Shown in pieces: positions 7,810 to 13,749 of a stretch of DNA of 21,087 bases. The position numbers and the translations under genes were made by a program. The notes beneath the pieces were generated by a model. It was not told where the DNA came from. It searched no databases and saw only the letters and a list, made by a program, of their open reading frames with translations. Each line of letters starts with the position of its first letter. The stretch's first letter is position 1. The stretch comes from Chloroflexota bacterium (GTDB taxonomy: Bacteria > Chloroflexota > Dehalococcoidia > Bin125). The stretch lies in assembly GCA_026707335.1 (NCBI GenBank), contig JAPOXB010000172.1, forward strand, positions 1 to 21,087. Direction: 5' to 3'.

Positions 7810-8369
7810 GGCGACCCCCCGGGAACGATCGGCGCGCCGCCGGGGCGAGGGCCGGTGCCGGGCACGGGCCAAGCGTTGTCGCCCGACTCGTGGGGGAAGC
7901 CGGGCAGCCCCGCCTTGAGTTGGCCGGGCATGCCCAGGAAGTCCTTGCGCAGCGGATAGCCGGGGAAGCCGTCCCAGAGGAACATGCGGCGCAGGTCGGG
8001 GTGGCCCTCGAAGCGGATGCCCATCAGGTCGAAGACCTCGCGCTCCTGCAGGTGCGCGCCGCGGTAGAGCGCGGTCAGCGAGGGCACGACGGGCTCGTCG
8101 TGGTCAGCCTCCACCTTGACGGTCAGCAGGTGGTTGTGGTCGAGCGACTGCAGGTGCACCACGACGTCGAAGTGCGTCTCCCGATCGACGGCGGTGAGGC
8201 CGCTCAGGAAGACCAGGTCGGACTCGGGGTCGTCGCGCAGGAAGCGGACCGCGTCGATCAGGTGCTCGCGGTGCAGGCGCAACTCGCCGGGCGCGACGGC
8301 GGCGACCGCGCCGGGGCAGGCGGCGCCGAGGCGGTCGGCGAGGGCGGTGGCGTCGAGGATGCTGGTCAC
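7806..8369 (-). CDS. nuoC: NADH-quinone oxidoreductase subunit C (30 kDa)
   Basis: NuoC is a peripheral-arm scaffold subunit that pairs with NuoD. The 187-aa translation shows the 30-kDa signature LQEREVFDLMGIRFEGHPDLRRMF followed closely by GYPLRKDF (the longer motif spans about residues 107-145). The C-terminal 40 residues are a Pro/Gly-rich extension. The GTG at 8369 is chosen because it begins the conserved fold directly and overlaps a TGA as GTGA. That TGA belongs to a 15-codon frame (8366-8413), not to nuoA, whose own stop is 34 nt upstream. No Shine-Dalgarno sequence precedes the GTG, so translation probably depends on coupling. nuoB, normally between nuoA and nuoC, is missing. Confidence 0.95.
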   Translation of the reverse strand: MTSILDATALADRLGAACPGAVAAVAPGELRLHREHLIDAVRFLRDDPESDLVFLSGLTAVDRETHFDVVVHLQSLDHNHLLTVKVEADHDEPVVPSLTALYRGAHLQEREVFDLMGIRFEGHPDLRRMFLWDGFPGYPLRKDFLGMPGQLKAGLPGFPHESGDNAWPVPGTGPRPGGAPIVPGGSP

Positions 8370-8413
8370 GCGTGCGCCATTCGAGCTTGTGTCATTCGGA
8401 GAGTCAGACCCAT
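8366..8413 (-). CDS. 15-codon coupling mini-ORF bridging nuoA and nuoC
   Basis: A short frame starts with ATG at 8413, ten bases before the end of nuoA and in another frame. It reads MGLTL-RMTQA-RMAHA and stops with a TGA that overlaps the nuoC start codon (GTGA). An internal ATG at 8395 would give a 9-residue version beginning after the nuoA stop. Codons repeat with a five-residue period (RM-x-x-A), mirroring the periodic frame at the nuoH-nuoJ gap. No family is recognised. Because nuoC has no ribosome site of its own, I infer this frame hands ribosomes from nuoA to nuoC. Chance cannot be excluded at this length. Confidence 0.4.
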   Translation of the reverse strand: MGLTLRMTQARMAHA

Positions 8414-8419
8414 TCGAGC
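8378..8419. repeat. degenerate CATTCGAGC direct repeats at nuoA-nuoC junction
   Basis: The 9-mer CATTCGAGC occurs at 8378 and 8411, with a shorter form CATTCGGA at 8393, spaced 15 and 18 bases apart (multiples of three). The interval covers the nuoA stop and the gap before nuoC, where nuoB would be expected. It vaguely resembles dispersed intergenic CATTC-GAGC elements seen in many bacteria, but that link is from memory only. Confidence 0.6.
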
Positions 8420-8775
8420 GCCTGCTTGCGCCACTCGTAGACGAGCCCGAGGGCCAGGATGCCGATGAAGATGAGCCCCGCCACGAGGCCAAAGACGGCC
8501 ACGGAGTCGAGCGCGAGGGCGAGCGGGAAGAGGAAGATCACCTCGACATCGAAGAGGACGAAGATCAGCGCCACGAGGTAGTAGCGGAAGTTGAACTGCA
8601 CCCAGGTGGGGCCCTCCGTCTCGACGCCGCACTCGTAGGTGTCCTCCTTGACGACGTTGGGCACGCGCGGGCGGATCTTGAGATGCTGCGTCGCCCAGGA
8701 GGCGATGAGCGGGAGGGACGGGAAGATCACCGCGAAGATCAGGAGGATGCCGAGGTGACCGTATTGCTCGAGCAC
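8404..8775 (-). CDS. nuoA: NADH-quinone oxidoreductase subunit A
   Basis: NuoA is a three-helix membrane subunit of complex I whose loop between helices 1 and 2 contacts the quinone chamber. The 123-aa protein shows KEDTYECGVE in that loop with the conserved cysteine, then FRYYLVALIFVLFDVEVIFLFPLA, the family signature with the Asp-Val-Glu in helix 2 (two overlapping motifs). GTG at 8775 is preceded by TGGGGA and starts directly before helix 1. It is the first gene of the operon, about 60 nt downstream of the predicted transcription start. After its stop, the next recognised gene is nuoC instead of nuoB. Confidence 0.96.
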   Translation of the reverse strand: MLEQYGHLGILLIFAVIFPSLPLIASWATQHLKIRPRVPNVVKEDTYECGVETEGPTWVQFNFRYYLVALIFVLFDVEVIFLFPLALALDSVAVFGLVAGLIFIGILALGLVYEWRKQALEWV

Positions 8776-8841
8776 GTCGTCCCCAGGCCGCCATCGCGCG
8801 AGACGGGGGCGGAGAGATTGTGAAATTCGTCGCGCGCCCGG

Positions 8842-8870
8842 AGTCTAGCACCGGGTCTGGGCAGTCTCAA
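8842..8870 (-). promoter_or_regulatory. predicted sigma-70-type promoter of the nuo operon
   Basis: On the minus strand TTGAGA (8870-8865) is separated by exactly 17 bases from TAGACT (8847-8842), and TG sits one base before the -10, giving an extended element. Transcription would start near 8835, leaving a leader of about 60 nt before the nuoA GTG. Confidence 0.75.
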
Positions 8871-8918
8871 CGAAGCGGCCCGGCGGTTCGCGCCGCGACG
8901 GCCGTGTATCGCGGCCGG

Positions 8919-8947
8919 TTGAGGCGACCCCCGCTTGCCCATAGACT
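8919..8947 (+). promoter_or_regulatory. predicted sigma-70-type promoter of the PHP gene
   Basis: TTGAGG (8919-8924) and TAGACT (8942-8947) are 17 bases apart on the plus strand. Transcription would start near 8954, about 39 nt before the ATG at 8993. The arrangement mirrors the nuo promoter 48 bp away on the other strand, with the same -10 hexamer. Confidence 0.75.
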
Positions 8948-8992
8948 CGCCGGGGCGACGAACCCCCTCCCGATCGTCGATTCGGAGCACGC

Positions 8993-9664
8993 ATGCTGAT
9001 CGATCTGCACAACCACACGTGGCCGCGCTCGCACGACTCCGTGCTCGACCCGGAGGATCTCGTCGTGCGGGCCAAGGAGTTGGGCCTCGACGGCCTCTGC
9101 CTGACCGAGCACGACACGGTCTGGAACCCGGCCGACGTCGAGGCGCTCGCGGAGAAGCACAGCTTCCTCGTGATCCCCGGCGTGGAGGTCAGCACCGACG
9201 ACGGCCACATCCTGGCCTACGGGGTCGAGCGCTACGTCTTCGGCATGCACCGGGTGGGCAAGCTGGCCGAGCACGTCAAGGAGCGCGGCGGCTGCCTCGT
9301 GGTCGCGCATCCGTACCGCCGCGCGATCCCCTGGAAAGACGACCCCGAAGCCTGGGAGCGCGCGCTGGAGCGGGCGGTTGGCAACCCGGCCATCCCGCAC
9401 TGCGTCGCGCTGGAGGTGCTGAACGGCCGCGGCAGCGAGCGCGAGAACCGCTTCAGCCTGCAGATGTCCGAGCGGCTGGCGCTGCCGGGCACGGCGGGCA
9501 CCGACTCGCACTCCACGCACGACATCGGCAAGGTGGCGACGTACTTCGAATCGGACCGCATCGAGACCTGGCAGGACTTGGTGCGGGAGCTCGAGTCGGG
9601 CCGCTTCTGCGCGGTCGACATGGCGACCGGCCGGGAGTACGCCGTGCCGGTGCGCTCGGTCTGA
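8993..9664 (+). CDS. PHP-domain metal-dependent phosphoesterase
   Basis: This 223-aa soluble protein belongs to the polymerase and histidinol phosphatase (PHP) superfamily of trinuclear-metal phosphoesterases. The metal-binding motifs appear in order: DLHNHT (residues 4-9), TEHDT (38-42), PGVEVSTDDGHIL (62-74), VAHPYRR (104-110) and AGTDSHSTHDIG near residue 170. These resemble stand-alone PHP phosphatases such as 5'-3' exonuclease/nucleoside-3',5'-bisphosphate phosphatases (YciV/RNase AM type), though the chain is shorter. The substrate cannot be told from sequence. ATG 8993 has GGAG six bases upstream. It is monocistronic or the first gene of a short unit. The next gene has its own promoter at 9681. 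Confidence 0.88.
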   Translation: MLIDLHNHTWPRSHDSVLDPEDLVVRAKELGLDGLCLTEHDTVWNPADVEALAEKHSFLVIPGVEVSTDDGHILAYGVERYVFGMHRVGKLAEHVKERGGCLVVAHPYRRAIPWKDDPEAWERALERAVGNPAIPHCVALEVLNGRGSERENRFSLQMSERLALPGTAGTDSHSTHDIGKVATYFESDRIETWQDLVRELESGRFCAVDMATGREYAVPVRSV

Positions 9665-9680
9665 GGCGTCGCCGCGCGCG

Positions 9681-9710
9681 TTGACCGGCGCGCAGGGCGA
9701 TTCGTATCCT
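9681..9710 (+). promoter_or_regulatory. predicted promoter of the dehydratase pair
   Basis: TTGACC (9681-9686) and TATCCT (9705-9710) are 18 bases apart, 17 bases after the PHP stop codon. Transcription would begin near 9717. A strong ribosome site, GGGGAGGAG, follows at 9724-9732 before the ATG at 9739. Confidence 0.65.
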
Positions 9711-9738
9711 CCGCTCCGATCACGGGGAGGAGACCGCG

Positions 9739-10269
9739 ATGGCGGAAGCGCCGCAGTTCGAGTCGGTCGTCACGGACGAGATGCGGGCGCAGATCGGCGT
9801 GCCGCGCGAGCCGTTCGTTTGCGAGGTCACGACGACCGGCGTGCGCATGTTCGCCCGGGCGGTGGGCTACACCGATCCCATCTACTACGACCGCGCGGAG
9901 GCGCGGCGTCGCGGCTTGCGCGACCTGCCCGCCCCGCCCGGCTACCTGGGCACGCCGATCTTCGATCCGGAGTCGTCGGACCCGACCGGCGGCACGCGGC
10001 GGGGAACGCAGGCGGGCGTGCGATCGCCGTACACGCTGGTGCTCAACGGCGGCACCGACGTCGAGTACACGGGCGTGGACATCTGCGCCGGCGACGAACT
10101 GACCGGGGTGGCGCGGCTGGAGTCGCTGACGGAGCGCTACAGCCCGGCCCTGGCGGGGCCGATGCTGGTGCAGGTGACGGCGACGACCTACACCAACCAG
10201 CAGGGCGAGGTCGTGGCGACGGTGCGCGGCACGGGGCTCAGCTACGGCCCGCGCCGCGACGACGGTTAG
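9739..10269 (+). CDS. FAS1-like/MaoC N-terminal dehydratase subunit
   Basis: This 176-aa hot-dog-fold protein resembles the MaoC_dehydrat_N (FAS1-like dehydratase) family. The recognisable core is MFARAVGYTDPIYYDRAEA followed by LPAPPGYLGTPIF near residues 36-76. The second half has YTGVDICAGDELTGVARLE and LVQVTATTYTNQQGEVVATV, the usual strand pattern. In two-gene systems (for example mycobacterial HadA/HadC types) such a subunit lacks the catalytic Asp-His and supports a partner MaoC subunit. The partner is the next gene, 37 nt downstream. The likely reaction is reversible hydration of an enoyl thioester. The acyl chain and carrier are unknown. Confidence 0.85.
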   Translation: MAEAPQFESVVTDEMRAQIGVPREPFVCEVTTTGVRMFARAVGYTDPIYYDRAEARRRGLRDLPAPPGYLGTPIFDPESSDPTGGTRRGTQAGVRSPYTLVLNGGTDVEYTGVDICAGDELTGVARLESLTERYSPALAGPMLVQVTATTYTNQQGEVVATVRGTGLSYGPRRDDG

Positions 10270-10306
10270 GCCGCCGCGCGGTCGCGGCGCGCGGAAGGAG
10301 CAGGAC

Positions 10307-10732
10307 ATGGCCGAGCAGATCTACTTCGAGGATGTGGCCGAGGGCGACGAGATCCCGGCCCTGGAGAAGGAGCCCTCGACGCAGCAGTTGGTGCAGTGGG
10401 CGGCCGGATCGGGCGACTTCTACCAGATCCACTACGACACGGCGTTCGCGCAGAACACGGGGCTCGACGGGATCATCGTGCACGGCGCGCTCAAGCACGC
10501 CTGGCTTGGGGAGTTGCTGCACCGCTTCGCGTCGCCGGGCGGGCGCGTGCGGCGGGTGGCCTGCTCGTACCGGGGCATGGACGTGCCCGCCCAGACCTAC
10601 CGCCTGCGCGGCACCGTGACCAAGAAGTCGGCCGCCGAGCGCACGGTGGAGTTGTCGATCTGGGGCGAAAACGAGTCGGGCCAGAAGACCACGCCCGGCA
10701 CGGGCGTCGTGGAGTTGCCCTCGCGGGCGTAG
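10307..10732 (+). CDS. MaoC-like hydratase, catalytic partner subunit
   Basis: This 141-aa single hot-dog protein of the MaoC family is a probable (R)-specific enoyl-thioester hydratase/dehydratase subunit. The hydratase-2 motif is visible as AAGSGDFYQIHYDTAFA near residues 32-48, with the catalytic Asp and His retained. The usual Asn-Pro between them is Tyr-Gln, a variant I associate with two-subunit dehydratases. GLDGIIVHGALKHAWLGELL follows, as in the family. An AAGGAG ribosome site precedes ATG 10307. With the gene at 9739 it should form a heteromeric enzyme acting in fatty-acid or other acyl-thioester metabolism. No other fatty-acid gene is nearby to specify the pathway. Confidence 0.88.
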   Translation: MAEQIYFEDVAEGDEIPALEKEPSTQQLVQWAAGSGDFYQIHYDTAFAQNTGLDGIIVHGALKHAWLGELLHRFASPGGRVRRVACSYRGMDVPAQTYRLRGTVTKKSAAERTVELSIWGENESGQKTTPGTGVVELPSRA

Positions 10733-10749
10733 GGGGCGGAGTCAGCCCC
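10733..10749. terminator. possible shared hairpin between convergent genes
   Basis: GGGGC (10733-10737) pairs with GCCCC (10745-10749) around a 7-nt loop at the junction where the plus-strand dehydratase gene and the minus-strand acetyltransferase gene converge. The stem is short and there is no T-run on either side, so it may not terminate on its own. Confidence 0.25.
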
Positions 10750-11311
10750 GCGGGACGCCCCGACGCCCGTACTCCCGCTCGTAGCGCCATTCGCGGCGCA
10801 ACTCCATGACGTGGAAGCGGTGCTGGTTGCGACGGGCCCGGCCGCAGTCGCGGAAGCCGGCGCTCTCGAAGGCGCGCTGGGCGCGCACGTTCCAGTCGAG
10901 CGTGTGCAGGTAGAGGCGGGTGAGGCTGGAGACCGTGAAGACGTGGTCGACGAGCAGGCTCACCGCCTCGCTGCCGTAGCCGCGCCCCCAGTAGGCCGGG
11001 TTGCCGATCGTGATGCCCAGCTCGGCATCGCGCCGCTGCACGTCGATGTTGTAGTACATGACGTTGCCGATGTGGACCTCGTTGTGGTCGATGACGGCGA
11101 AGGTGCGGCGGAAGGGCTGTGGGTGCAGCAACTCCTCGGTGAAGGTCGCGAGGAACTCCTCGTAGGTGAGGCTGGTCGGCCGGGCGGCGTCGTAGCGGGC
11201 GAGCACGGGGTCGCGGCGCCAGGCGTAGTCGTTGGCCGCGTCGGAGAGGCGCTTGACGCGCAGGTCGACGCGCTGGCCGCTGGCGATGACGCCGCTGTCG
11301 AGCGTCGTCAC
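10742..11311 (-). CDS. GNAT-family N-acetyltransferase (RimJ/RimL-like)
   Basis: This roughly 189-aa acetyltransferase belongs to the RimJ/RimL-type GNAT branch (Acetyltransf_3). It opens with a strand, VDLRVKRLSDAANDYAWRRD, and then FAVIDHNEVHIGNVMYYNID. The acetyl-CoA loop is ELGITIGNPAYWGRGYGSEA with the Q/RxxGxG/A signature (RGYGSEA). RLYLHTLDWNVRAQRAFESAGF is the typical end of the fold (two adjoining motifs). I prefer GTG 11311 because AGGGGG lies four bases upstream. ATG 11359 also fits the frame, but it would sit on the predicted transcription start and has no ribosome site. The substrate is unknown. It is probably monocistronic. Confidence 0.85.
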   Translation of the reverse strand: MTTLDSGVIASGQRVDLRVKRLSDAANDYAWRRDPVLARYDAARPTSLTYEEFLATFTEELLHPQPFRRTFAVIDHNEVHIGNVMYYNIDVQRRDAELGITIGNPAYWGRGYGSEAVSLLVDHVFTVSSLTRLYLHTLDWNVRAQRAFESAGFRDCGRARRNQHRFHVMELRREWRYEREYGRRGVPRG

Positions 11312-11364
11312 GACGCCCCCTCGCATGGCGCAGGGCGCGGGGCCGGTTCCCGCCTCCATCGGCC

Positions 11365-11393
11365 AGTCTAGGCGGCCGATCGGCCGCTGTCCC
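11365..11393 (-). promoter_or_regulatory. predicted acetyltransferase promoter with operator-filled spacer
   Basis: On the minus strand GGGACA (11393-11388) and TAGACT (11370-11365) are 17 bases apart. The -10 equals that of the nuo and PHP promoters. The spacer is occupied by a perfect 16-bp palindrome. Transcription from about 11358 would give a 47-nt leader to the GTG at 11311. Confidence 0.5.
11372..11387. promoter_or_regulatory. 16-bp perfect palindrome, candidate operator
   Basis: GCGGCCGATCGGCCGC at 11372-11387 is perfectly self-complementary. It lies exactly between the -35 and -10 of the predicted acetyltransferase promoter, so a dimeric repressor bound here would block RNA polymerase. 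In GC-rich DNA some palindromes arise by chance. The position is what makes it notable. Confidence 0.45.
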
Positions 11394-11444
11394 GGCCGGG
11401 CGCCCTATGTCGCGCGAAGGGCCGGTGAATCGCGATCGTCCGGG

Positions 11445-11915
11445 CTAGGCGCGGGGCGGGGCGGCGTCGGCGCGGCGGCGCGCGGCGAGGACCTCGGCGG
11501 CCTTCTCGATCATGTCTACGGAGGTGTCGTGCGTCACCTGGCGAAGGGCGGCGTCGACGCGGAACCAGGACACGCTGACGTGCTCGTCGTCGTGGTCGTC
11601 GAGGGAGCCGCCGGTGGGGCGCATCAGCCAGAAGTGGACGAACTTGTGCAGCCGCTCGCGGCGGGCAGGGCGGGCGAACCAGTACTCGATCTCGCCGATC
11701 TTCTCCTCCAACTCCACCTGCAGGCCGGTCTCCTCGCGGACCTCGCGGCGGGCGGTCTGGGAGAGGGTCTCGCCGTAGTCGGGCGTGCCCTTGGGCAGCC
11801 CCCACTCGCCCGCGTGCGTCTCGACGAGCAGTACCTCGACTCCGGCCGGACCGTCGCGATAAACCACGCCGCCGGCGGAGAGGGCCTGTTTGACGCGGAA
11901 GCGCTTGTCAGCCAT
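11445..11915 (-). CDS. Nudix hydrolase
   Basis: This 156-aa soluble Nudix enzyme has a complete catalytic box: G-TPDYG-E-TLSQTAR-REVREETGL matches Gx5Ex7REUxEExGU (around residues 42-64). The context WGLPKG before the box and an FVHFWLM strand after it resemble the diadenosine polyphosphate (ApnA) hydrolase branch, so the likely reaction is cleavage of a nucleoside diphosphate linked to another moiety. The actual substrate is open. ATG 11915 starts 8 nt before the end of the HEAT-repeat gene (the ATGGCTGA junction) and lacks a strong ribosome site, so it is probably translated by coupling. The two genes form a small operon. Confidence 0.9.
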   Translation of the reverse strand: MADKRFRVKQALSAGGVVYRDGPAGVEVLLVETHAGEWGLPKGTPDYGETLSQTARREVREETGLQVELEEKIGEIEYWFARPARRERLHKFVHFWLMRPTGGSLDDHDDEHVSVSWFRVDAALRQVTHDTSVDMIEKAAEVLAARRRADAAPPRA

Positions 11916-12942
11916 CGGCGGGACTCGCGGGGGCGGGCTGCGTGCCTCCCAGGGGCGGAGCGAACGGGCCGCCCATGGTCGCCAGGCCCAGGGGATCATC
12001 GGTGAACGCGGCGGCCTGCAGGCCGGCCTCGATGGCGGCGCGCACGGCCGGATCGGGGTGGCTGCCGTACTCCTCCAACTGCTCGACCGCGGTCGGGCCG
12101 CCGATCTCGCCCAGCGCGGCGGCCGCCGCCTCGACCACGTCCAGCGCGTCGTCGGCCAGCAGCGCGGCGAGGGGGATGACGGCGTCCTCGCTGGCGATCT
12201 CGCCGGCGCCGCGGGCGGCGCTATAGCGCTCGTCGCTGTCGGCGCTTTCCATGGCGTTGATCAGCGTGGGCAACCAATAGTCGTCGGCTGTGCGGCCCAT
12301 CGCCTGCAGCGCGCCCACGCGCATCGCCGGGTCGGCCGACTCGTAGGCGTCGTAGATCAAGTCCTGCACCCAGGGCTCGGCCACGGCGCCCAACCCAGCG
12401 ACGGCGGCCGCCCGCACGGCCGGATCCTCACTGGCGTCCTCGGCGATGTCCCGCAGACCGTCGACCACTGCGGCGCCGGCGGCGGGGCGCAGCCGGCCGA
12501 GCTCGGCGCGCAGGGCGAACGGCCCCAGCGCGATGCAGGCCTCGGCGCGGACGGTCTCATCGCCGTCACTCCGGGCGGCATCGAGCAAGACGGGGATCAC
12601 CCCGGCGTCCTCACAGGTGGCGAGGCCGGCCACGACGAGGGCGCGGACGCCGGGATCGTCGTCGCGCAGCGCCGTGCGGTAGATGGCGGAAAAGTCGAGC
12701 AGGCGGCCGGCGCGCTCTCGCTCGACGAGGGCGTTGAGCAGCGCGAAGCGGGCCGGCGGGTCGAGGCCGGCGAGGGCGTCGTGGAAGCGGGCCGCGTCGC
12801 CGGGCCCGAGGTCGGAGAGGACGCGGAACTGGTCGTCGGAGAGATCGCCCTCGCCCGCCACCAGGGCAGCGACGACGGAGTCCAGCGTGTGGACGGTTTG
12901 GGCGTCGGGGTCTTGCGCCGGGCCGGCGGAGGAATCGGTCAC
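11908..12942 (-). CDS. HEAT-repeat protein
   Basis: This 344-aa acidic soluble protein is built from tandem alpha-helical HEAT-like repeats of about 30 residues. Clear units include VRALVVAGLATCEDAGVIPV, VRAEACIALG, AVRAAAVAGLGAVAEPW, MRVGALQAMGRTADDY and AVRAAIEAGLQAAA. Such proteins are scaffolds for protein-protein contacts, and no catalytic motif is present. The last 30 residues are a Gly/Pro-rich tail. GTG 12942 has AGGG five bases upstream and gives a short polar N-terminus before the first repeat. Its stop lies inside the start of the Nudix gene, implying joint expression. It has no cysteine-rich or phycobilisome-lyase context, and its partner is unknown. Confidence 0.85.
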   Translation of the reverse strand: MTDSSAGPAQDPDAQTVHTLDSVVAALVAGEGDLSDDQFRVLSDLGPGDAARFHDALAGLDPPARFALLNALVERERAGRLLDFSAIYRTALRDDDPGVRALVVAGLATCEDAGVIPVLLDAARSDGDETVRAEACIALGPFALRAELGRLRPAAGAAVVDGLRDIAEDASEDPAVRAAAVAGLGAVAEPWVQDLIYDAYESADPAMRVGALQAMGRTADDYWLPTLINAMESADSDERYSAARGAGEIASEDAVIPLAALLADDALDVVEAAAAALGEIGGPTAVEQLEEYGSHPDPAVRAAIEAGLQAAAFTDDPLGLATMGGPFAPPLGGTQPAPASPADG

Positions 12943-12996
12943 TGGGGCCCTGTCATTGGCTCCAGTGTAGGCAGGTCCGTCGCAGGGAGGAGGATG

Positions 12997-13581
12997 CTAG
13001 GAGTCGTTCGCTCGGCCAGAGTCGCCCGTGGATACCGACGCGGCTCTCTCTTGCGCGAGAGCGCTGGCGAAACGCACCGACCTCACCATCGCCGGGTCCG
13101 CCCACCCGCTCAAGACCTCCCGAATGACCGTGAACTCTTCGGCCGACATCCGTCGCAGCCAGCGCTCTATCTGGTCCTGCTGCCACGTGAGTCGCATCAC
13201 CCGCCGACGGAGGAACTCCGCGCTCATCGGGCGATCGATCTCCCCTTTGGCGACCCCAAGCGCGAACGCCTCTACCTCCTCATCGGTGGCGACAAGCTCA
13301 GCCTGGTTCACGAAGAGAAACATCTCCATCGCCGCGACGGCGAAGCGCTTGTTCCCATCGACGAAGGGGTGGTTGCGGTTAAGGAAGTAGTGGAGCGCCG
13401 CCGCTTTGTCCTGCAGCGTCCGGTGGTGAGGCCAGCGGGGCTGTCCCAGCGCACCGAGCAGCGCCTGCTCACCCGCGTCGCCGCGCAGGGAGAAGGCGGG
13501 CGTGCCCGGGAAGAGGCGCCGGGTCAGGCCAGTGACGATATCTCTTGCGTCGTCATCGCCGAGATAGATGAGGCGGGGCAG
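12997..13581 (-). CDS. Doc-type Fic-family toxin with no standard start codon
   Basis: The frame encodes a Fic/Doc fold with the motif HPFVDGNKRF at 13371-13342. The lysine in DGNKR replaces the second glycine of classic Fic AMP-transferases, as in Doc, which phosphorylates EF-Tu in the known P1 system. Upstream, QDKAAALHYFLNRN matches the helix before the motif in Doc proteins. The frame is open from 13614, but the only ATG, GTG or TTG in it before the motif is absent. The first is ATG 13329, after the motif. CTG 13581, three codons before RLIYLG, would put the catalytic His at residue 71, close to His66 of P1 Doc, so I give that as the tentative start. The C-terminus is about 70 residues longer than Doc. 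It may be active through a rare start, or a decayed gene. Confidence 0.7.
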   Translation of the reverse strand: MPRLIYLGDDDARDIVTGLTRRLFPGTPAFSLRGDAGEQALLGALGQPRWPHHRTLQDKAAALHYFLNRNHPFVDGNKRFAVAAMEMFLFVNQAELVATDEEVEAFALGVAKGEIDRPMSAEFLRRRVMRLTWQQDQIERWLRRMSAEEFTVIREVLSGWADPAMVRSVRFASALAQERAASVSTGDSGRANDS

Positions 13582-13583
13582 GG

Positions 13584-13715
13584 CTACTGCTTCGCGAGTC
13601 TGAGAAAGACCGTCTCACGCCGCGTGATGACATGATCGATGGCCTTCCGTGCCTGCTCGCGAGACAGCTTGCGGTCCTTCGCGGGGCGCTTCTTCGGTTC
13701 GGCCGGGGTCGTCAT
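13584..13715 (-). CDS. small basic protein, candidate antitoxin
   Basis: This 43-aa protein lies directly upstream of the Doc-like frame. Its TAG (13586-13584) is two bases before the tentative toxin start. The N-terminal half is Lys/Arg/Pro-rich (AEPKKRPAKDRK). The rest is a predicted helix (SREQARKAIDHVITRRETVF). ATG 13715 has GAGG nine bases upstream and follows a predicted extended -10 promoter by about 28 nt. Order, size and coupling are those of an antitoxin-toxin pair. I do not recognise Phd, AbrB or a Fic inhibitory [S/T]xxxE[G/N] motif, so the antitoxin role is inferred from position only. Confidence 0.6.
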   Translation of the reverse strand: MTTPAEPKKRPAKDRKLSREQARKAIDHVITRRETVFLRLAKQ

Positions 13716-13749
13716 GTCGCAGATCCTCAGGTTTCAGTTCGTGGGCACA

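Noticed and set aside
8370..8492. An N-terminal extension of NuoC to 8492.
   Set aside because: It is a Ser-rich shadow of nuoA. The conserved fold starts at GTG 8369.
11316..11359. ATG 11359 or ATG 11326 as the acetyltransferase start.
   Set aside because: Neither has a ribosome site, and 11359 coincides with the predicted transcription start. GTG 11311 has AGGGGG upstream.
12939..12956. A 5-codon frame ending at the HEAT gene GTG, similar to the nuoA-nuoC bridge.
   Set aside because: It is too short to separate from chance, and the HEAT gene has its own AGGG ribosome site.
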